Assembly: GCA_020217065.1 (NCBI GenBank)
Contig: JAIWOB010000028.1
Span: 1-10,000 of the forward strand
Source: Chloroflexota bacterium
Lineage (GTDB): Bacteria > Chloroflexota > Anaerolineae > Anaerolineales > Villigracilaceae
DNA length: 10,000 nucleotides
Reading direction: 5' to 3'
Shown piece by piece: positions 6,998 through 10,000 of the stretch. The first letter of the stretch is position 1. Every line of letters begins with the position of its first letter. A program made the translations under genes and the position numbers. The notes beneath the pieces are model-generated. The model saw nothing but the letters and a program-made list of their open reading frames with translations. It was not told the DNA's origin and searched no databases.

Positions 6998-8125
6998 ATG
7001 ACTCGCGAACTTTCCTGGCGCAATTTCGATTTTATTCTTCTGGGGGCGGTTATCCTCGCCTCCGCCTTTGGCGCGGTGATGATTCGCTCGGCTGTGGCTG
7101 GCAACGAAGTTTTGCTGCCGCTTGTCACGCGCCAGATTTATTTTGCAATCCTGGGCGTGACGGTCATTTTCGTCGTCGCTTCCATAGATTACCGCTATTG
7201 GCTCGCGCTGCACCGTCCGATGTATTTGGCGATAATGATTTTTTTGGTGACTCTGACCGGCTTTGGGCAGTCGGCGTTTGGCGCTCAGCGCTGGTTTACG
7301 GTGGGCGTGCTTTTTCTTCAGCCTACGGAGTTTGCCAAGATTGTCGCCATCATTGTCCTGGCGCGCTATTTCGACGCCGCTCAAGACCAGCCCCGCGACT
7401 TGCGCTGGGTCTTGGGGGCGGTCTTCTGGGCGGCTGGCATTATCGTCATGATTTTGCTCCAGCCCAACTTGAGCAACGTCCTGGCGCTTTCCGTCATCCT
7501 CGCCGTTATGTTGTGGATTAACGGCATCCCTGTAAAATTTGTGGCTTTCGCCGGGACGGCTAGCGTTTTGCTCGTTTTCACCCTGATTGCGCTTTCGGTC
7601 GCTGGCGTGCGTATTCCCTTCCTGCAAGGATACCAGCAGGAACGCATCGTCAATTTTGTCGTCCCCGACCCTAACGACACCTACGGCAACCGGTATAACG
7701 TGCAGCAGGCTCTGATTGCCATCGGGTCGGGCGGACTCTTCGGACAGGGGTACGGACAGGGGTCTCAAACCCAACTGCGCTTTTTGAAAGTCCGCCACAC
7801 CGATTTTATTTTCGCCGCCAGTTCCGAAGAGTTCGGCGCTGTGGGCGGCATCCTTATCATCCTGACCCTTGCCGTGATTATTTGGCGTTGTATTCGCGCC
7901 GCTCAAAAGGCGCGCGATGTGGCTGGGGCGATGATTAGTTTTGGAATGGCGACCCTGATTTTCTTTCAAGCGGCGGTCAACATCGGCATGAACTTGAATC
8001 TTCTGCCTGTTTCGGGGCTTCCCCTGCCTTTTGTCAGTTATGGCGGCAGCGGTCTGACCGCCCTCATGCTTGGCGTTGGACTTGTCGAAAGCGTAGCCAT
8101 GCGTCATAAACAACTGGAATTCTAA
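6998..8125 (+). CDS. rodA: SEDS peptidoglycan glycosyltransferase RodA
   Basis: RodA polymerises lipid II into glycan strands for side-wall elongation, paired with PBP2. The 375 residues give about ten membrane segments. SEDS landmarks are GAQRWF (95-100), QPTEFAK (108-114), HTDFIFA (267-273) and NIGMNLNLLPVSGLPLPFVSYGGSG (328-352). Trp99 and Asp269 correspond to the functionally essential Trp105 and Asp280 of B. subtilis RodA. The block usually reading QPDLGT is QPNLSN here (155-160). FtsW is the alternative call; the KVRHTDFIFA loop and the elongation-gene context favour RodA. ATG 6998 is the first start after the minE stop in this frame and matches the family N-terminus. It has no Shine-Dalgarno sequence and sits three bases behind a terminator-like T-run. 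The gene is split from its partner PBP2, which ends the preceding operon. Confidence 0.93.
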   Translation: MTRELSWRNFDFILLGAVILASAFGAVMIRSAVAGNEVLLPLVTRQIYFAILGVTVIFVVASIDYRYWLALHRPMYLAIMIFLVTLTGFGQSAFGAQRWFTVGVLFLQPTEFAKIVAIIVLARYFDAAQDQPRDLRWVLGAVFWAAGIIVMILLQPNLSNVLALSVILAVMLWINGIPVKFVAFAGTASVLLVFTLIALSVAGVRIPFLQGYQQERIVNFVVPDPNDTYGNRYNVQQALIAIGSGGLFGQGYGQGSQTQLRFLKVRHTDFIFAASSEEFGAVGGILIILTLAVIIWRCIRAAQKARDVAGAMISFGMATLIFFQAAVNIGMNLNLLPVSGLPLPFVSYGGSGLTALMLGVGLVESVAMRHKQLEF

Positions 8126-8129
8126 GGAG
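8124..8129 (+). promoter_or_regulatory. ribosome binding site selecting the TTG start of gltX
   Basis: AAGGAG overlaps the rodA stop codon and lies eight bases before TTG 8138. No ATG is available at this N-terminus, so the site is the main support for a TTG start. Confidence 0.75.
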
Positions 8130-8137
8130 AATTAACT

Positions 8138-9619
8138 TTGTCTATCAAACCTGCCCGAACCCGCGTCGCGCCTTCTCCTACGGGACATATGCACCTTGCC
8201 ACCGCGCGCGTGGCGCTCTACGATTACCTGCTGGCGAAAAAAACCGGCGGACAATTTGTTTTACGCATCGAAGACACCGACCTGACCCGCACCGTGCCGG
8301 GAGCCGAACAGGAAATCATGGACGGCTTACGCTGGCTGGGGCTGCATTACGACGAAGGTCCCGATGTCGGCGGGGCGTATGGTCCCTACCGTCAAACTGA
8401 CCGCCGCGAAATTTATCAGGCGCACGCCAAAATTCTCGTAGACAGCGGTCACGCCTACCCTTGCTTTTGTTCGCCAGACCGCCTCGAAAAATTGCGCCAA
8501 GAGCAGATGAAGCGAAAAGAAAACCCGCGCTACGACGGTCTCTGCCGCAGCCTCGACCCCGACGACGCCGCCCGCCGCGTCGCCAGCGGCGAAAAATACG
8601 TCATCCGTTTCAAAATGCCGCAGGAAGGCGCGACCACCGCTCACGACCTTTTGCGCGGAGACATTGTCACCGAGAACAAGCAACTGAATGATTATGTCCT
8701 GCTGAAAAGCGACGGTCTGCCGACGTATCATCTTGCCGCCATGGTGGACGACCACGAAATGGGAATCACCCATGTCTTGCGCGGCTCTGAGTGGCTTGGA
8801 ACTTTTCCCCTGCACGTCAATGTCGTCCGCGCTTTTGGCTGGGAGGAGCCGCTCTGGATTCATCTTTCCGTTTTCCTCAAACCCAGCGGCAAGGGAAAAC
8901 TTAGCAAACGCGACACCAGCCTCGCCATGAAAGACGGCTATTCGGTTTTCATCAAGGATATGAGCGAATTGGGCTTCACTCCGGAAGGCGTGTTGAACTG
9001 GATTGCGCTCATGGGCTGGGGCGTCGCCGAAGACGATGTGATGACCCTCGACCAGATGATAGACCGTTTTTCCGTTGACGGATTGACCGCCTCTCCCGCC
9101 GCCATCAACTTCCAAAAATTAGACCATTTCAACGCAACGCACATCCGCCTTTTCACAACCGAAGATTTGGCGGCGCGCCTTAAACCTTATTTCGCCCGCG
9201 AGGGGCTGAACGTCAACGACGAAACCCTGCTCAAAATTGTCCCCCTCATCCGCGAGCGGCTGGTGACGCTGGACGATTGCGTCTCGTTTGGCGGTTTCTT
9301 CTTCAAAGAAGACGTGACCCCCGTTCCCGAAGACCTGGTCGCCAAAGGCTTGGACGCCAAACAATCGGCGCAGGTTGCCCGCAGCGCTTATGAAATTTTG
9401 GCGGCTCAGCCGGACTTCCGTCACGAAAAATGCGAACCGCCGCTGCGGGCTTATGTGGAAGAAAGCGGTTTGACCGCAAACCAGGTATTCGGTATTTTGC
9501 GCGTCGCTGTCACGGGTCAAAAGGTTAGTCCGCCGTTGTTTGAAAGCATGGAAATCATCGGCAGGGAAACCTGTCTGCGGAGAATTCAGAATGCGATTGA
9601 GATTTTGCAAAGAATGTGA
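8138..9619 (+). CDS. gltX: glutamyl-tRNA synthetase
   Basis: Class I synthetase that charges tRNA-Glu with glutamate in the cytosol. The 493 residues fit the family (about 470-500). Seen in order: RVAPSPTGHMHLATAR (9-24) with the HIGH-motif position reading HLAT (19-22); FVLRIEDTDLTRTVPG (40-55); CFC (109-111) and YDGLC (132-136), where the family's zinc site lies; DDHEMGITHVLRGSEWL (204-220); and the KMSKS-equivalent KLSKR (254-258). The C-terminal anticodon-binding part ends in SPPLFESMEIIGRE (464-477). Replacement of the HIGH glycine by alanine is unusual. Whether the enzyme also charges tRNA-Gln cannot be told from this window. The TTG start has AAGGAG eight bases upstream. The gene follows rodA by 12 bases and is probably co-transcribed, with no known functional link to cell shape. 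Confidence 0.95.
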   Translation: MSIKPARTRVAPSPTGHMHLATARVALYDYLLAKKTGGQFVLRIEDTDLTRTVPGAEQEIMDGLRWLGLHYDEGPDVGGAYGPYRQTDRREIYQAHAKILVDSGHAYPCFCSPDRLEKLRQEQMKRKENPRYDGLCRSLDPDDAARRVASGEKYVIRFKMPQEGATTAHDLLRGDIVTENKQLNDYVLLKSDGLPTYHLAAMVDDHEMGITHVLRGSEWLGTFPLHVNVVRAFGWEEPLWIHLSVFLKPSGKGKLSKRDTSLAMKDGYSVFIKDMSELGFTPEGVLNWIALMGWGVAEDDVMTLDQMIDRFSVDGLTASPAAINFQKLDHFNATHIRLFTTEDLAARLKPYFAREGLNVNDETLLKIVPLIRERLVTLDDCVSFGGFFFKEDVTPVPEDLVAKGLDAKQSAQVARSAYEILAAQPDFRHEKCEPPLRAYVEESGLTANQVFGILRVAVTGQKVSPPLFESMEIIGRETCLRRIQNAIEILQRM

Positions 9620-9652
9620 CGGTTGGCTTAACTGGATTTTCCCGCATTTTGT

Positions 9653-9700
9653 CCCGAAGGCTTTGCCCCGGCGCTTTTGGAAGCGCGGTAAGCCTTCGGG
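9653..9700. repeat. large two-tier palindrome between gltX and the cyclase gene
   Basis: CCCGAAGGCTT (9653-9663) is perfectly complementary to AAGCCTTCGGG (9690-9700). Inside it, GCGCTT (9671-9676) pairs with AAGCGC (9681-9686) across a TTGG loop. CCAAGCGCC (9710-9718) could compete for the inner arm. The element fills most of the 110-base convergent gap. Neither strand has a T-run after the stem, so it is a poor intrinsic terminator. It may be an mRNA 3'-end stabiliser or a copy of a dispersed palindromic repeat. Nothing else is seen in the gap. Confidence 0.7.
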
Positions 9701-9729
9701 AAGTTGGCTCCAAGCGCCGTCATTTCTCT

Positions 9730-10000
9730 CTATCGGTACTCCACCGCGCAGGCGGCGATGGTTAACCCGGCGATGGAGACCTCGACTTCGCGTAATTTGA
9801 AATCCGTTCCATCGGGGACGGACTTCAGCGCCTCCTTCGTAACCAGAATTTCCCCCGCCGAGGCGATATCCTCGCCTAGTTTGCAGGCGCGGTTTACGGC
9901 GTCGCCGAAACAATCGCGCTCCAGCAGGAGAATTTTCCCCTGGTCTATTCCGCAGGAAACATGCACATCGAACTCGTCGGCGGTGAGCAAATTGGAAGAG
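9730..10000 (-). CDS. class III adenylate/guanylate cyclase domain protein, C-terminal part
   Basis: Partial gene entering from the right edge; its last 89 codons are visible and end at a TAG. The readable block SCGIDQGKILLLERDCFG (residues just after the edge) followed by DAVNRACKLGED and ASAGEILVTKEAL matches the C-terminal half of class III nucleotidyl cyclase catalytic domains (the G-D-x-V-N-x-A-x-[RK]-L signature). The adenine-selecting Asp is at codon 9913-9915 and the transition-state Asn at 9892-9894. The position usually holding the transition-state Arg is Lys (9880-9882). The metal-binding aspartates lie outside the window. The protein ends soon after the cyclase fold, so any sensor or receptor domain would be N-terminal and unseen. 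It converges on gltX. The product could be a signalling cyclase or a degenerate, non-cyclising homologue. Confidence 0.85.
   Translation of the reverse strand, partial: SSNLLTADEFDVHVSCGIDQGKILLLERDCFGDAVNRACKLGEDIASAGEILVTKEALKSVPDGTDFKLREVEVSIAGLTIAACAVEYR

Noticed and set aside
6821..8113. 430-codon open frame on the minus strand opposite rodA
   Set aside because: The predicted product is a highly charged, Lys/Asn/His/Gln-rich string mirroring the hydrophobic codons of rodA. No domain and no credible start context.
9653..9700. Intrinsic terminator for gltX
   Set aside because: The stem is strong, but no T-run follows on either strand, so I list it as a palindromic element instead.
9620..9729. 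Possible tRNA or other small RNA gene after gltX
   Set aside because: The palindrome has no cloverleaf arms, no TTCGA-type T-loop in place and no CCA end; it is just a hairpin.
9119..9913. Minus-strand open frame across the end of gltX and the cyclase
   Set aside because: It covers the palindrome and two recognisable genes in the wrong frame; no family resemblance.

Overview
The window is a compact run of bacterial housekeeping genes for cell shape and division-site placement. Nine complete genes lie on the + strand, flanked by two partial minus-strand genes at the window edges. Protein style, moderate to high GC and gene order suggest a rod-shaped or filamentous, peptidoglycan-containing bacterium. 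My best guess is Chloroflexota, Anaerolineae-like; this is an inference from remembered family flavour, not a proof. The order mreB-mreC-mreD-pbp2-minC-minD-minE-rodA resembles the cluster known from Clostridia and related lineages.

Layout: (1) 1-329, minus: N-terminal part of a DegV/FakB-family fatty-acid-binding protein, divergent from mreB. (2) 330-488: divergent control region with an extended -10 promoter for mreB. (3) 489-5132: mreB, mreC, mreD and a class B PBP2-type transpeptidase (mrdA/pbpA), closed by a good intrinsic terminator at 5141-5166. (4) 5178-5187: a promoter -10 element placed so close to minC that the transcript should be leaderless. (5) 5194-6940: minC, minD, minE, tightly overlapped. 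(6) 6971-6994: a terminator-like hairpin directly before rodA. (7) 6998-9619: rodA (SEDS glycosyltransferase), then gltX (glutamyl-tRNA synthetase) 12 bases later. (8) 9620-9729: a short convergent gap holding a large imperfect palindrome. (9) 9730-10000, minus: C-terminal part of a class III nucleotidyl cyclase.

How they work together: MreB filaments with MreC and MreD scaffold the elongasome. RodA polymerises glycan strands and PBP2 cross-links them. MinC, MinD and MinE keep FtsZ away from the poles. The usual RodA/PBP2 pair is split here between the two transcription units.

I found no convincing new biological system. The points most worth a second look are regulatory (leaderless minC, a terminator-like hairpin abutting an SD-less rodA start, the terminator-promoter overlap) and protein-level oddities (ten Cys in the PBP2 ectodomain, a HIGH-motif glycine replaced in GltX, an altered QPDLG motif in RodA). 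No tRNA, rRNA, CRISPR array, insertion sequence or prophage gene was seen.
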